The notes: generated by a model not told the origin, from the sequence alone. Shown: positions 42,159-50,441, numbered from the stretch's first letter. The stretch: DNA of 55,162 bases from Pseudomonadota bacterium (GCA_021849295.1 JAJZTA010000017.1:1-55162); one strand, 5' to 3'. Program-made: numbers and translations.

Positions 42159-42190
42159 GATAAACGGTAAATAAGCCGTTTTATGGCGTA

Positions 42191-42757
42191 TTATTTTTTC
42201 TTTTTCATGACGTCGGCCGCGATTTGCATGGAGACGATCGTATCCGGATCGGTTACTGTGCCGCCGTTGTTCGGGTCGCCCTTTTTGATCTGGTCGACGT
42301 ACTGCATGCCGGAGACGACCTTGCCCCAGACGGTATATTGCCCGTTCAGCGACGGCGTATCGTCGAACATGATGAAGAACTGGCTGTTGCCGCTGTTGAC
42401 GTCCTGCGCGCGCGCCATGCCGCAGATGCCGCGGGTGAAGGGGATCGAACTGAACTCGGCGGGGAGGTTCGGCAGGCTGCTGCCGCCCATGCCGGTGCCC
42501 GTCGGATCGCCGGTCTGCGCCATGAATCCCGCGATGACGCGGTGCCATTTGAGGCCGTTATAGAAGCCCTGACGCGTCAGCGTCTTGATGCGCTCGACGG
42601 TCTTGGGAGCCACTTGCGGGAACATCTGGATGACGACGCGGCCGTATTTGAGGTTGATGTAAAGCGTGTTTTGCGGATCCAGCTGGGCCGCCTGCGCCTG
42701 TGCGGATGCCGCCATAATGCCGAGGGCGAGGACGAGCGAGAGGATGATCTTTTTCAT
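42191..42757 (-). CDS. exported cyclophilin-type peptidyl-prolyl isomerase
   Basis: A 188-aa cyclophilin with a Sec signal peptide ('LSLVLALGIMAASAQAQA'). The core shows 'GFYNGLKWHRVIAGFMAQTG' (catalytic Arg), 'GMARAQDVNSGNSQFFIMFD' and 'LNGQYTVWGKVVSGMQYVD'. It would catalyse proline isomerisation during folding of periplasmic proteins. It lies 25 bp downstream of a cytoplasmic paralogue (42783-43238), so the two probably arose by duplication and are co-transcribed. The tail is Lys-rich. Confidence 0.92.
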   Translation of the reverse strand: MKKIILSLVLALGIMAASAQAQAAQLDPQNTLYINLKYGRVVIQMFPQVAPKTVERIKTLTRQGFYNGLKWHRVIAGFMAQTGDPTGTGMGGSSLPNLPAEFSSIPFTRGICGMARAQDVNSGNSQFFIMFDDTPSLNGQYTVWGKVVSGMQYVDQIKKGDPNNGGTVTDPDTIVSMQIAADVMKKKK

Positions 42758-42782
42758 GTTTTCTCCTTTTGGGGTTGGTTCT

Positions 42783-43238
42783 TCAGGACGCGAGCGAAAA
42801 TTTGACGATTGTGTCCGGCGTTGCCGGCGGTTCGCCAGCGGCTATATTATCAACATGCTCCATGCCGTCAACAACTTCGCCCCAGACGGTGTATTCGCCG
42901 TTGAGGTGCGACGTTTCGCCGAAGGTGATGAAAAACTGGCTGTCGCCGCTGTTGGGGTTCGCGGCGCGCGCCATGCCGCAGGTGCCGCGTTCGAAAGGCG
43001 TGCTGGTGAATTCGGCCTTCAGCTTCTTGCCGCTGCCGCCCATGCCCGTGCCTTCGGGGCAGCCGGTCTGCGCCATAAAGCCCGGAATGACGCGGTGGAA
43101 CTTCAGCCCGTCGTAAAAGCCTTCGCCGATCAGTTCTTTGAGGCGGGCGACGTGCTTGGGCGCGAGATCGGGGCGCAGGCGGATCGTCACGCGGCCTGAT
43201 TTGAGGTCGAGGTAGGCGGTATTGCTATCGTCTGTCAT
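42783..43238 (-). CDS. ppiB: cytoplasmic cyclophilin-type peptidyl-prolyl isomerase
   Basis: A 151-aa cyclophilin without a signal peptide. Motifs are 'GFYDGLKFHRVIPGFMAQTG', 'GMARAANPNSGDSQFFITFG' and 'LNGEYTVWGEVVDGMEHVDN'. It is parallel in sequence to the exported enzyme downstream, differing mainly in the N-terminus and a loop. It is divergent from yggT; the 161-bp spacer contains two operator-like 22-bp repeats. Confidence 0.92.
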   Translation of the reverse strand: MTDDSNTAYLDLKSGRVTIRLRPDLAPKHVARLKELIGEGFYDGLKFHRVIPGFMAQTGCPEGTGMGGSGKKLKAEFTSTPFERGTCGMARAANPNSGDSQFFITFGETSHLNGEYTVWGEVVDGMEHVDNIAAGEPPATPDTIVKFSLAS

Positions 43239-43303
43239 AATGCGTCTCTTTTGTTTCTATATAAGAAAATATAGACGGAATTATACGTTGCCACAGTTCG
43301 CGC

Positions 43304-43356
43304 GCAAGCGGGAATTTCATACTATTCTTTTCGTGCAAGCAGGAATTTCGTAGTAT
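43304..43356. repeat. two direct 22-bp repeats, GCAAGCRGGAATTTCRTASTAT, 31 bp apart
   Basis: Copies at 43304-43325 and 43335-43356 match at 19 of 22 positions. The start-to-start distance of 31 bp is close to three helical turns. A shorter similar piece (GCAATTTCAC) follows at 43371-43380. They lie in the divergent promoter region of ppiB and yggT-folD, 44 to 96 bp before the yggT start, as expected for operator sites of an unknown regulator. Confidence 0.6.
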
Positions 43357-43399
43357 CAAAAGCGCGACCCGCAATTTCACGGGGGCGTGGAGGGTTTTT

Positions 43400-43675
43400 A
43401 TGGATCTGATTATCGATCTTCTGATTGAGGCGCTGAATATCTATCTCTGGCTGATCATCGCCAGTGCCGTCGCCAGCTGGCTGGTGGCGTTTGGCGTCTT
43501 GAACATGCGCAACAAATGGGTCTATAAGGCCTACAATGGACTGGATCAATTGGTCGATCCGGCTTTGAAGTACGTTCGCAAGGTCGTGCCGCCGGCGGGC
43601 GGTGTGGATTTTTCGCCTATGGTGATGTTCTTCGTGATTTATGTGGCTGAGTACTTTCTTAATTCTTTGAGGTAA
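43400..43675 (+). CDS. YggT family membrane protein
   Basis: A 91-aa YggT-family protein with two hydrophobic segments ('YLWLIIASAVASWLVAFGVL' and 'FSPMVMFFVIYVAEYFL') separated by the conserved 'KAYNGLDQLVDPALKYVRKV' and a Pro-rich turn. The family is widespread and linked loosely to membrane or osmotic functions; the precise role is unknown. It starts shortly after the tandem repeats and ends 3 bp before folD, so the two form an operon. Confidence 0.9.
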   Translation: MDLIIDLLIEALNIYLWLIIASAVASWLVAFGVLNMRNKWVYKAYNGLDQLVDPALKYVRKVVPPAGGVDFSPMVMFFVIYVAEYFLNSLR

Positions 43676-43678
43676 ACG

Positions 43679-44584
43679 ATGCAGATGGCGCATGAAAAAC
43701 AAAACGAAACGGAAGCGGAAATCATAGACGGCAAGTCTCTGGCGAAACAACTGCGCGAGTCCATAGCGCATCACGTTTCCGTGCTGGTGGAAGACCACAA
43801 GATCATGCCGGGTCTCGCGGTGGTGCTGGTCGGGGACGATCCGGCCAGTCAGGTGTACGTCGCATCCAAGAAAAAGATGGCCGAGCAGGCGGGGATGCGC
43901 AGTTTCGTCCATATCCTGCCGAAGACGGCCTCGCAGGATGAAGTGCTGAAGCTGGTCAAAAGCCTGAATGCGCAAAAGAAGGTCAACGGCATTCTCGTGC
44001 AGTTGCCGTTGCCCAAGCAGATCGACGCCGACACGGTTCTGAAAGAAATTGATCCAGCGAAGGACATCGACGGCCTGACGATCACCAACATGGGCCGTTT
44101 GATGGCGGGGCTTCCGGGGCTGGTGCCCTGCACGCCGCTCGGCTGCATCATGCTGATCAAGGAAGTGGAAAAGAACCTGACCGGATTGCACGCGGTCGTG
44201 ATCGGGCGCTCAAGTCTCGTCGGCAAGCCGGTGGCGCAATTGCTGCTGCGCGAGAACTGCACGGTGACCATGTGTCATTCGCGCACGCAAAACCTGCCGC
44301 ATATCGTGCGCGAGGCGGACATTGTCGTCGCCGCAGTGGGCAAATCCGCCTTTGTGAAGGGCGACTGGGTCAAGCCGGGCGCGATCGTGATCGATGTCGG
44401 CATCAACCGCGGCGAGGACGGCAAGCTTTCCGGCGACGTCGATTTCGAGGCCGCTTCGAAAGTCGCGGGGTATATCACGCCGGTGCCGGGCGGCGTTGGG
44501 CCGATGACGGTCGCCTGCCTGCTCGGCAATACGCTGATCGCCGCGTGCCGCCAGAACGAACTGACGGTTCCCCATTTAAGCTGA
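43679..44584 (+). CDS. folD: bifunctional methylene-THF dehydrogenase / cyclohydrolase FolD
   Basis: A 301-aa FolD. The catalytic Lys lies in 'QVYVASKKKMAEQAGMRSF', 'KVNGILVQLPLPKQIDAD' and 'DIDGLTITNMGRLMAGLPG' follow, the NADP loop is 'AVVIGRSSLVGKPVAQLLLR', and the C-terminus has 'YITPVPGGVGPMTVACLLGN'. It interconverts methylene-, methenyl- and formyl-tetrahydrofolate. Normal length. The ATG at 43679 and a second at 43685 are both possible. It follows yggT by 3 bp. Confidence 0.96.
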   Translation: MQMAHEKQNETEAEIIDGKSLAKQLRESIAHHVSVLVEDHKIMPGLAVVLVGDDPASQVYVASKKKMAEQAGMRSFVHILPKTASQDEVLKLVKSLNAQKKVNGILVQLPLPKQIDADTVLKEIDPAKDIDGLTITNMGRLMAGLPGLVPCTPLGCIMLIKEVEKNLTGLHAVVIGRSSLVGKPVAQLLLRENCTVTMCHSRTQNLPHIVREADIVVAAVGKSAFVKGDWVKPGAIVIDVGINRGEDGKLSGDVDFEAASKVAGYITPVPGGVGPMTVACLLGNTLIAACRQNELTVPHLS

Positions 44585-44592
44585 GTTTATTT

Positions 44593-45242
44593 TTAGGGCG
44601 GATGTTCGACAATCTCGCCCGCGCGCAGCTGTATCCTGTCGTGCGGACGCAGCTTGCGCGCCTGCGACGGCGTGACAAGGTCGTAGTGGTGCGACTGGTC
44701 GAGATCCCACGCGATGTCCCAGCAGGACTCTTCGTTCGTGATCCACAAGGCGGGATCGCACCGCCTGAGGTCGAACGGGCGGGAATAGGAGCGCAGCGAA
44801 ATGTGGTTGTAATCCGAAACGTAACCGTGCAGGTACGACATGGCGAGTTCGCGCAGGCTGCGATAAACGGGGTCGCGCCAGCGCAGCCAGACGTGGTTGC
44901 TTTTTGAAATCGCCCCCCAATATCTGCCGCGACGGACGAGGGCGACGACATGGTCATAGTCGCCTTTGGCCTTCATGTCCATCAGCAGGGGTGGCAGCCC
45001 TGCAGCCACAACGCCGCGGCCGCGACGAACGCGCCCTCAATGCAATGGGCGCGTTTCTGGCGCAAAACCTCGCGCACGGAAAGGCAGGTGTCGCCCTCGG
45101 GCTCTTGGTTGTTTTTGATTTTGCTGACATAGTCTTGAATTTTCTCGGGAGTATTCAGCCGCGTGAGAATGTCGATTTCGCGGCGGGTCAGGCCAAGCGT
45201 TTGGCCGAATGTGTGTATGAAGTTTTTGTTTTCATTCCTCAT
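44593..45242 (-). pseudogene. transglutaminase-like protein split by a frameshift
   Basis: From ATG 45242 one frame encodes 'TFGQTLGLTRREIDILTRLN' and the catalytic-type 'VLRQKRAHCIEGAFVAAA', then stops after 'LWLQGCHPC'. An overlapping frame continues with 'PPLLMDMKAKGDYDHVVALV', 'ISKSNHVWLRWRDPVYRSL' and 'RELAMSYLHGYV' to 44593. One extra base in the C run (plus-strand G run 44988-44991) fuses them to a protein of about 216 aa with the Cys and His of a transglutaminase-like fold in order. The cause is a mutation or a homopolymer error. The natural substrate of this family is unknown. Confidence 0.72.
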
Positions 45243-45479
45243 AACAGTTCAAGGATATTCTGCCGGAGCCCGTTTTCCCAAGAAAATTCAGGTGCAGACC
45301 GCGTTAAAAATGCGCAAGATACTAACTAATATATTGATTTATAATGAAAATAGTTTTTAGCGATTGACAATATTATGATAACTGATACGAATGTTATTGT
45401 GACATTATAGAAATAACAAGAACAATCATATCTTTGACGCGGTCAAAAGCCTGGACGCCATCTGCCATGGAGACGGAAC

Positions 45480-46139
45480 ATGTTTAAATGGAAAAAAAGC
45501 GAGAAGACAACGAACGGGGCAATGCAATTGCCTTCCGATGCGGAGCGCAGAGCGGCTTACCGGACGGGTCTCTATGGCACGGCGGAGGAATTCCGCGCCG
45601 CGCATCAGGCCGCCGTCAGGATGACCGAGCCATGGGGCACGATCACCTATTGCACCGGCGCAAGCCTGCAGCGCGAGCTGCGTTGGGGTGCGCGGGATGC
45701 CTTCGGGCAGGGCCGCCCTGAAAACGTGCAGGCCATCATGGCGGATATCCCCGCCTTTACGCTCCGCGGCGAGTTTTCGACGGAAGAGTTCTCCTGCGCC
45801 TATATGTTCTCCAGCCTGATCGGCAAGCATGACGATGCGGAGGCCGTTATCAGTCTGGTGCTTGCCAAGGTTCCGGACGGGAAAAAGCAGGAACTGCTCG
45901 ACAATGGTCTGCTGGAGGCCGTTACCGGCTATATCGATGCGGCAGATCTCATCGGCGGGCTGATGAAAGCCGGTGCCAGCGTGAAGCGGAACGATAACGG
46001 AGAACTGATGCGCGCGATTGCCATGGAATCAGGGCAAACGCAGCGCATACTTGATTTGCTGGACAAGGCGGCTGCGACACCGAAGAACGCGCCGGCGCCG
46101 CGTCCGATACAATCTTCCGCGAAGCACTTCAAGCTGTAA
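45480..46139 (+). CDS. hypothetical protein of 219 aa
   Basis: A soluble protein. After a Lys-rich N-terminus ('MFKWKKSEKTTNG'), mostly helical sequence follows, including 'AYRTGLYGTAEEFRAAHQAA', 'CAYMFSSLIGKHDDAEAVIS' and 'GLLEAVTGYIDAADLIGGLM', which has a weak repeat-helix (ankyrin or armadillo-like) rhythm. There is no signal peptide. The upstream 237 bp are strongly AT-rich with a perfect TTGACA hexamer at 45364-45369, but no clear -10 at the right distance. It ends 1 bp before the uraD stop on the other strand. No family recognised. Confidence 0.7.
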   Translation: MFKWKKSEKTTNGAMQLPSDAERRAAYRTGLYGTAEEFRAAHQAAVRMTEPWGTITYCTGASLQRELRWGARDAFGQGRPENVQAIMADIPAFTLRGEFSTEEFSCAYMFSSLIGKHDDAEAVISLVLAKVPDGKKQELLDNGLLEAVTGYIDAADLIGGLMKAGASVKRNDNGELMRAIAMESGQTQRILDLLDKAAATPKNAPAPRPIQSSAKHFKL

Positions 46140-46140
46140 T

Positions 46141-46605
46141 CTAGCCCAGCGCCTGAAGCCTGAAGCCTGCAATTCTGTAGACTTGTTTAAGCGCGGTTCT
46201 GAATTCCGTCTCGGTATCGTTGTTGATGCGCTGGCGGAATTGTTCGAGGATCTCTTCGCGTTGTAATCCGCGCACGGCGACGATAAACGGAAAGCTGAAT
46301 ATGGCTTTGTAATCCGCATTCAGCCTTTGAAATTCTTCCAGTTCTTCCTGCGTGCATTGGTTGAGTCCCGCGCTTGCTTGCTCTGAAGTGGATGCGGCAG
46401 TAAGCCCTTGCACGACGGCGAGATCGGGGTGCGCGCGGAGGAGAGCGAGTTGCTTTTCGCGCGGCGCGGCCTCCACGGCGGCTTTCATCGCGTCGCGGAT
46501 TTGCGGCGGCGTTTCCGCGCCCGCCTCAAAGGCGGCTTCCGCAATCCATGGCGAATGTTCATAAACGCCGCCGTATTTTTCGAGAAATGCGTCTTTATCG
46601 AGCAT
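46141..46605 (-). CDS. uraD: OHCU decarboxylase (ureide pathway)
   Basis: A 154-aa 2-oxo-4-hydroxy-4-carboxy-5-ureidoimidazoline decarboxylase, giving S-allantoin. The catalytic His is in 'LALLRAHPDLAVVQG' (HPDL) and the substrate-binding loop is 'AIFSFPFIVAVRGLQREEIL'. The N-terminal 'FLEKYGGVYEHSPWIAEAAF' is also typical. It overlaps the end of puuE by 11 bp and is therefore coupled to it. Together with hiuH it converts the urate-oxidase product to allantoin. Confidence 0.94.
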   Translation of the reverse strand: MLDKDAFLEKYGGVYEHSPWIAEAAFEAGAETPPQIRDAMKAAVEAAPREKQLALLRAHPDLAVVQGLTAASTSEQASAGLNQCTQEELEEFQRLNADYKAIFSFPFIVAVRGLQREEILEQFRQRINNDTETEFRTALKQVYRIAGFRLQALG

Positions 46606-47488
46606 GATGCTTATGCCAGTGGTTGGCGATGTCGATGCGCCGGCAGATCCAGACCTTGTCGTGCTGCTTGACGTATTCGATGAAGCGCTCCAGAGCGGCG
46701 GCGCGCGGCGGGTGTCCGGCGATGCGGCAGTGCAGGCCGATGGACATCATGCGCCCGCCTTCCTCGTAGAGCATGTCGAAGGCGTCTTTCAGATAGGTGG
46801 CGAACTGGTCGCCGGAGTTGAAACCCTGCGCCGTCGTGAAGCGCATGTCGTTGGTGTCGAGCGTGTAGGGGATGATCAGTTGTTTTTCGTCCCACCACGG
46901 CAGGTCGTCGCTGTAATCGTCGGCATCGTATAAAAATCCGCCTTCTTCTTTCACCAGCTTGCGCGTGCTGGGGCTGGTGCGGCCAGTGTACCAGCCGAGC
47001 GGGCGCTCGCCGGTGAGGCGTTTGATGATCTCGATCGCTTTCTGCATATGCTCGCGCTCGACGTCTTCCGGCACGTCCTGATAGTTGATCCAGCGGTAGC
47101 CGTGCGAGGCGATTTCGTGCCCGTCGCGCAAAAAGGCCTTGGCGATCTCGGGATATTTCTCCAATGCAAGCGCGACGGCATAGACCGTGACGGGAATTTT
47201 GTGCTTGCGGAACAAGCGCAGCAGCCGCCACACGCCCGCGCGGGGGCCATATTCGTAAAGGTTCTCCATGCAGATATGCCGCGCGCCCTCGACCTTGGCG
47301 GCGTTGATGATCTCGGACAAAAACACTTCAGATCCGTCGTCGCCGTTGAGGACGGTGTTCTCGCCGCCTTCTTCATAATTCATCACGAACTGCACGGCGA
47401 TGCGCGCGCCGTTCGGCCATTTCGGGTCGGGCGGGTTTTCGCCGTAGCCGACATAATTGCGCGGATCTTTGGGGATGCTTTTTTCCAT
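46595..47488 (-). CDS. puuE: allantoinase PuuE (polysaccharide-deacetylase fold)
   Basis: A 297-aa NodB-fold hydrolase of the PuuE type, which opens the allantoin ring to allantoate. 'DPRNYVGYGENPPDPKWPNG' at the start, 'ICMENLYEYGPRAGVWRLLR', 'DGHEIASHGYRWINYQD' and 'RPLGWYTGRTSPSTRKLV' are characteristic. The start at 47488 (MEKSIPKD) gives normal length; the frame is open 40 codons further, into hiuH. The starts of puuE and hiuH face away from each other across 43 bp. Confidence 0.94.
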   Translation of the reverse strand: MEKSIPKDPRNYVGYGENPPDPKWPNGARIAVQFVMNYEEGGENTVLNGDDGSEVFLSEIINAAKVEGARHICMENLYEYGPRAGVWRLLRLFRKHKIPVTVYAVALALEKYPEIAKAFLRDGHEIASHGYRWINYQDVPEDVEREHMQKAIEIIKRLTGERPLGWYTGRTSPSTRKLVKEEGGFLYDADDYSDDLPWWDEKQLIIPYTLDTNDMRFTTAQGFNSGDQFATYLKDAFDMLYEEGGRMMSIGLHCRIAGHPPRAAALERFIEYVKQHDKVWICRRIDIANHWHKHHAR

Positions 47489-47531
47489 GGGCGTCCTATA
47501 ATAATGCTCAAGACTAGCAAGGAGAAAGACA

Positions 47532-47891
47532 ATGGTCAAATTGACGACGGGGGGCAAGTTGACAACGCACGTTCTGGATACTGCCAACGGCTGTCCGGCC
47601 AAAGGCATGACGCTGCGCCTCTACAAAGGAAGTAAACTGCTTTTAAAAGCCAAAACCAACGCCGACGGTCGCGTCTCCGCGCCGCTGCTGGAAGGCAAAA
47701 GTTTCAAGGCGGGCAAATACCGCCTTGAGTTTTCGACCGCCGCCTATTTCAAAACCAAAGGCGCGAAGCTGCCGAAGACGCCGTTTCTGGATGTGGTGAC
47801 CATCGATTTTGGCATCGCCGACGCGAAAGCGCATTACCACGTGCCGCTGCTGGTTTCGCCGTACGGGTACAGCACATATAGAGGCAGTTAA
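47532..47891 (+). CDS. uraH: 5-hydroxyisourate hydrolase (transthyretin-like)
   Basis: A 119-aa HIU hydrolase. 'KLTTHVLDTANGCPAKGMTL' carries the first His, 'TNADGRVSAPLLEG' the Arg, and the C-terminal signature 'HYHVPLLVSPYGYSTYRGS' ends in the diagnostic YRGS. It acts on hydroxyisourate before UraD. There is no signal peptide, so it is cytoplasmic. AAGGAGA lies 8 bases before the ATG. A strong terminator follows at 47897-47933. Confidence 0.95.
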   Translation: MVKLTTGGKLTTHVLDTANGCPAKGMTLRLYKGSKLLLKAKTNADGRVSAPLLEGKSFKAGKYRLEFSTAAYFKTKGAKLPKTPFLDVVTIDFGIADAKAHYHVPLLVSPYGYSTYRGS

Positions 47892-47896
47892 AAAGA

Positions 47897-47933
47897 ACAG
47901 GGCGGCATCCCCCCGAACGCCGCCCTGTCTTTC
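47897..47933. terminator. bidirectional terminator between uraH and the CMD-family gene
   Basis: The 10-bp stem ACAGGGCGGC (47897-47906) / GCCGCCCTGT (47919-47928) is followed by CTTT on the plus strand and, after A-rich bases, by TTCTTTTTAA on the minus strand. It serves both convergent genes. Confidence 0.88.
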
Positions 47934-47951
47934 AGTCAACGACTGTTTTTT

Positions 47952-48536
47952 TTAAGCCGCGTGCGAGGAGCGCGCGTCTTTTCTCTTGCCGAGATCGATG
48001 CGGTGCGGCTCGAAGTTCTTGTCGAGTTCAGGCTTTGCGATGTGGGCGACGAGGTTGCCGATCGTGCCGAGCGAGATGCCGAGGACGACTTCCATCACAT
48101 GCGCTTTGGTATAGCCGGCTTTGTAGAAGGCCTCGAGGTCGCGGTCGTCGGCGCGGCCCATTTTTTTCATAACCGAAGATACGAAAATGCGCAGCGCTTC
48201 GAATTTCGGCTCCTTCAGCGGGCGCTCTTCGCGCAGCGCCTGTACGACGTCTTTCGGGATGCCGGCTTTTTCGCACCATGCGGATTTCGCCGCAATGCAG
48301 TATTCGCTGCCGTTGAGGCCGCTGGTTGTCATATTGATGATGACGCGCTCGGTCGGCGAGAACAGGCCCTGTTGATAGGCGTCGCGCATTTCAACATAGG
48401 CTTTCAGCAGTGCCGGTGATTCCGCCATAATGCCGATGGAGTTCGGCACGAAGCCCAATTCTTTTTGCCAGTTGCCCAGCAGGTCTTTGGATTTTGCGGG
48501 GGCGGATGCAGGCGTGTACACGTTGAAGTTCGTCAT
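47952..48536 (-). CDS. carboxymuconolactone decarboxylase / AhpD-like family protein
   Basis: A 194-aa all-helical CMD-domain protein. 'LGNWQKELGFVPNSIGIMAE' at the N-terminus, 'PTERVIINMTTSGLNGSEYC' followed by 'IAAKSAWCEKAGIPKDVVQA', and 'VMEVVLGISLGTIGNLVAHI'. The AhpD-type CxxC is absent: the cysteines are nine positions apart (C-x7-C), so peroxidase activity is doubtful. Start chosen at ATG 48536 with GGAGAG 6 bases upstream. The upstream spacer carries a TTAA-N7-TTAA site. Confidence 0.85.
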   Translation of the reverse strand: MTNFNVYTPASAPAKSKDLLGNWQKELGFVPNSIGIMAESPALLKAYVEMRDAYQQGLFSPTERVIINMTTSGLNGSEYCIAAKSAWCEKAGIPKDVVQALREERPLKEPKFEALRIFVSSVMKKMGRADDRDLEAFYKAGYTKAHVMEVVLGISLGTIGNLVAHIAKPELDKNFEPHRIDLGKRKDARSSHAA

Positions 48537-48905
48537 GTCGTTCTCTCCGTTCAATGTTAATGTTGTTAAGAATCGAAAGTTTTCCGTTGAGGAAGTCCAT
48601 TATCGCCACCAATGGTTAAGATGTGTTTAAAGGGTGGCGCTTCCTATCGGGCTGATTGACATAAGTTACTTACCGGCTGTTTCGTCGCGGAAAAGAGAAA
48701 TGGAATATTTCCAGTAGCAAAAAGAGCCACTTGCCTGCTATAGTGCCTTCGTCCCATAGGGAAAACGGCCTGCCTACCGCACCCGCGCAACAGCAGGGTG
48801 AAAATGCCGCGAACCCTTGGATGGCGGCCGGAAGAGGGCTATTGTCCGGCAAAGGCGTTTAATGGTACTACCGTGTGTAATAATTGCAGAGTTTAGATGG
48901 CTTAA
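48537..48905. other. 369-bp divergent intergenic region
   Basis: No credible gene. It contains a CtrA-like site at 48616-48630 flanked by GCCACC/GGTGGC arms, and promoters for the CMD-family gene (minus) and the proline-rich exported protein (plus). The remainder shows nothing I can name. Confidence 0.5.
48616..48630. promoter_or_regulatory. CtrA-like box TTAA-N7-TTAA
   Basis: TTAA at 48616-48619 and TTAA at 48627-48630 are separated by exactly seven bases, the spacing of full CtrA sites in alphaproteobacteria. It is enclosed by the inverted repeat GCCACC (48605-48610) / GGTGGC (48633-48638). It lies 80 bp from the CMD-family start and 276 bp from the exported-protein start. A short motif of this kind can occur by chance. 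Confidence 0.45.
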
Positions 48906-50441
48906 ATGATGATCAAGCGGAATTTCCTGAAACCCGTCACGGCAACGGCTGTTATATTCGGTCTGGTACAATTTTATGGTGCTGCGCAGGCATCGGCCTC
49001 CATGTTCCGCGCACCGCAGTCTCCGTGGAGCGTAGGCCCCATTGCGGCCCAGGGCGCGGGTGGTGCGACGTACTGCTCGCTGAAAAACGCCTATTCCGGC
49101 GGGCGGACGCTGGTTTTCGCCCGCGACAACCAGGGCAATAACTCCATCGCCGTCAACTTCGGCAGAAACATGTTTCACGCGCACCACAAGTATAACGTGA
49201 AGGTGCGCTCCGGACATACCGTGCGCCGCGTTGACGCGCTGGCGGCATCGTCGAAAATTCTCGTCATGGAAACGGGCATCGATACCGTCCTTTACGACGC
49301 CATCAGCGATCATCACGATATTTCCTTCACGACGTCGCGCAGAACATACGGGTTTGACCTGAATGCCAGCGTCGCCGATGGCCTGACCGCGCTGGGCAAT
49401 TGCACGGATGCGCTGAAAAACGGCGGCCAATTCGCAGCGAAGAGCATTCCGCTTGTCCGTAAGACCGTAAAGGTCGCCGAAAGGCCCCATCATTACAAGT
49501 CCGCGGTCCGGTCCGAGGAGGCCGCTCTCAAGCGTCTTCCGCTTTCCAGCCGCAATCAGCAGAAGAAGCAGATCGCCCAGCAGGTGCTGGGTCTGATCGA
49601 TCAAAATCAGAACCCCGCGCCCCCCGCCGCGAAGCCCGCGCCCGTTGTGGCGTCCGCGCCAGTCGCCGCCGTCCTCAAGAAGCCCGTGCCGCTGAATTCT
49701 GCTGCGGCGTCCGCCAAACAGTCTGCGCCTGTGAAGCTTGTGCCGCCGCCGGCCGCGCCTGCTGCCGCGACCGCTTCCAGCCAGCCTGCGCCGGTGAAGC
49801 TTATTCCGCCGACGCCCGCGCCAGCCGCGACCGCTTCCAGCCAGCCCGCGCCTGCGAATCTCGTTCCTCCGCAGCCTGAACAGCCTGTCATGACGGCTTC
49901 CAACGAGTCTGCGCCAGAGCCGCCGGTGCCGCCAGTGCCTGTGAATCCGCCGCCCGTTGCGGTTCCTCCTCCGATGCCCGCCCCGCCGCAACAGGACGTT
50001 GCCGAAAACTCATCCCTGAGCCTGAAGGGTTTGTTGAAGACGGCACATATCGCCTCCGACAATCAGATCAAAATCTCCGACAGCGGCATGCTGCAATGGA
50101 TGGGTGACGGGCTTTTCGGCTCGGCGCAGCAACTGTCCGTAGGGTCGGGCGCGAGCATGAAGATGCTGGCAAAAAGGTATCTGCAGAAAACGGCGGATAT
50201 CTGCACGGGGCAATACGCCAAAAAGGTGGACAAACTGCAACAGGTCGGGGATTTCAATGTCCTCAAGGCCGACGTCACCTGCGTCGACGGCAAGAACAAC
50301 GCCGCTGCCGCCATCCTCTTCCTCTCGGGGCGCGGCCAGTTCAGCGTCATCACACAAGAGGGGACGGCTGACCAGCTCTCTACCGCCATGGCCGACAGAG
50401 ACGCGATCATTGCCGCGGTATCGTCTTCGGCGAAAGATTAA
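48906..50441 (+). CDS. exported proline-rich protein of unknown function (511 aa)
   Basis: Signal peptide 'TATAVIFGLVQFYGAAQASA'. The first globular part (about 35-230) has two Cys and 'YSGGRTLVFARDNQGNNSIA'. A central low-complexity region of about 140 residues is built of imperfect repeats such as 'ATASSQPAPVKLIPPTPAP' and 'PVPPVPVNPPPVAVPPP'. The C-terminal domain (about 375-511) has two further Cys and 'GQFSVITQEGTADQLSTAM'. The layout suggests two periplasmic or surface domains joined by a stiff Pro-rich linker. The ribosome site is weak. No family recognised; the repeat DNA (49730-49990) could expand or contract. Confidence 0.8.
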   Translation: MMIKRNFLKPVTATAVIFGLVQFYGAAQASASMFRAPQSPWSVGPIAAQGAGGATYCSLKNAYSGGRTLVFARDNQGNNSIAVNFGRNMFHAHHKYNVKVRSGHTVRRVDALAASSKILVMETGIDTVLYDAISDHHDISFTTSRRTYGFDLNASVADGLTALGNCTDALKNGGQFAAKSIPLVRKTVKVAERPHHYKSAVRSEEAALKRLPLSSRNQQKKQIAQQVLGLIDQNQNPAPPAAKPAPVVASAPVAAVLKKPVPLNSAAASAKQSAPVKLVPPPAAPAAATASSQPAPVKLIPPTPAPAATASSQPAPANLVPPQPEQPVMTASNESAPEPPVPPVPVNPPPVAVPPPMPAPPQQDVAENSSLSLKGLLKTAHIASDNQIKISDSGMLQWMGDGLFGSAQQLSVGSGASMKMLAKRYLQKTADICTGQYAKKVDKLQQVGDFNVLKADVTCVDGKNNAAAAILFLSGRGQFSVITQEGTADQLSTAMADRDAIIAAVSSSAKD

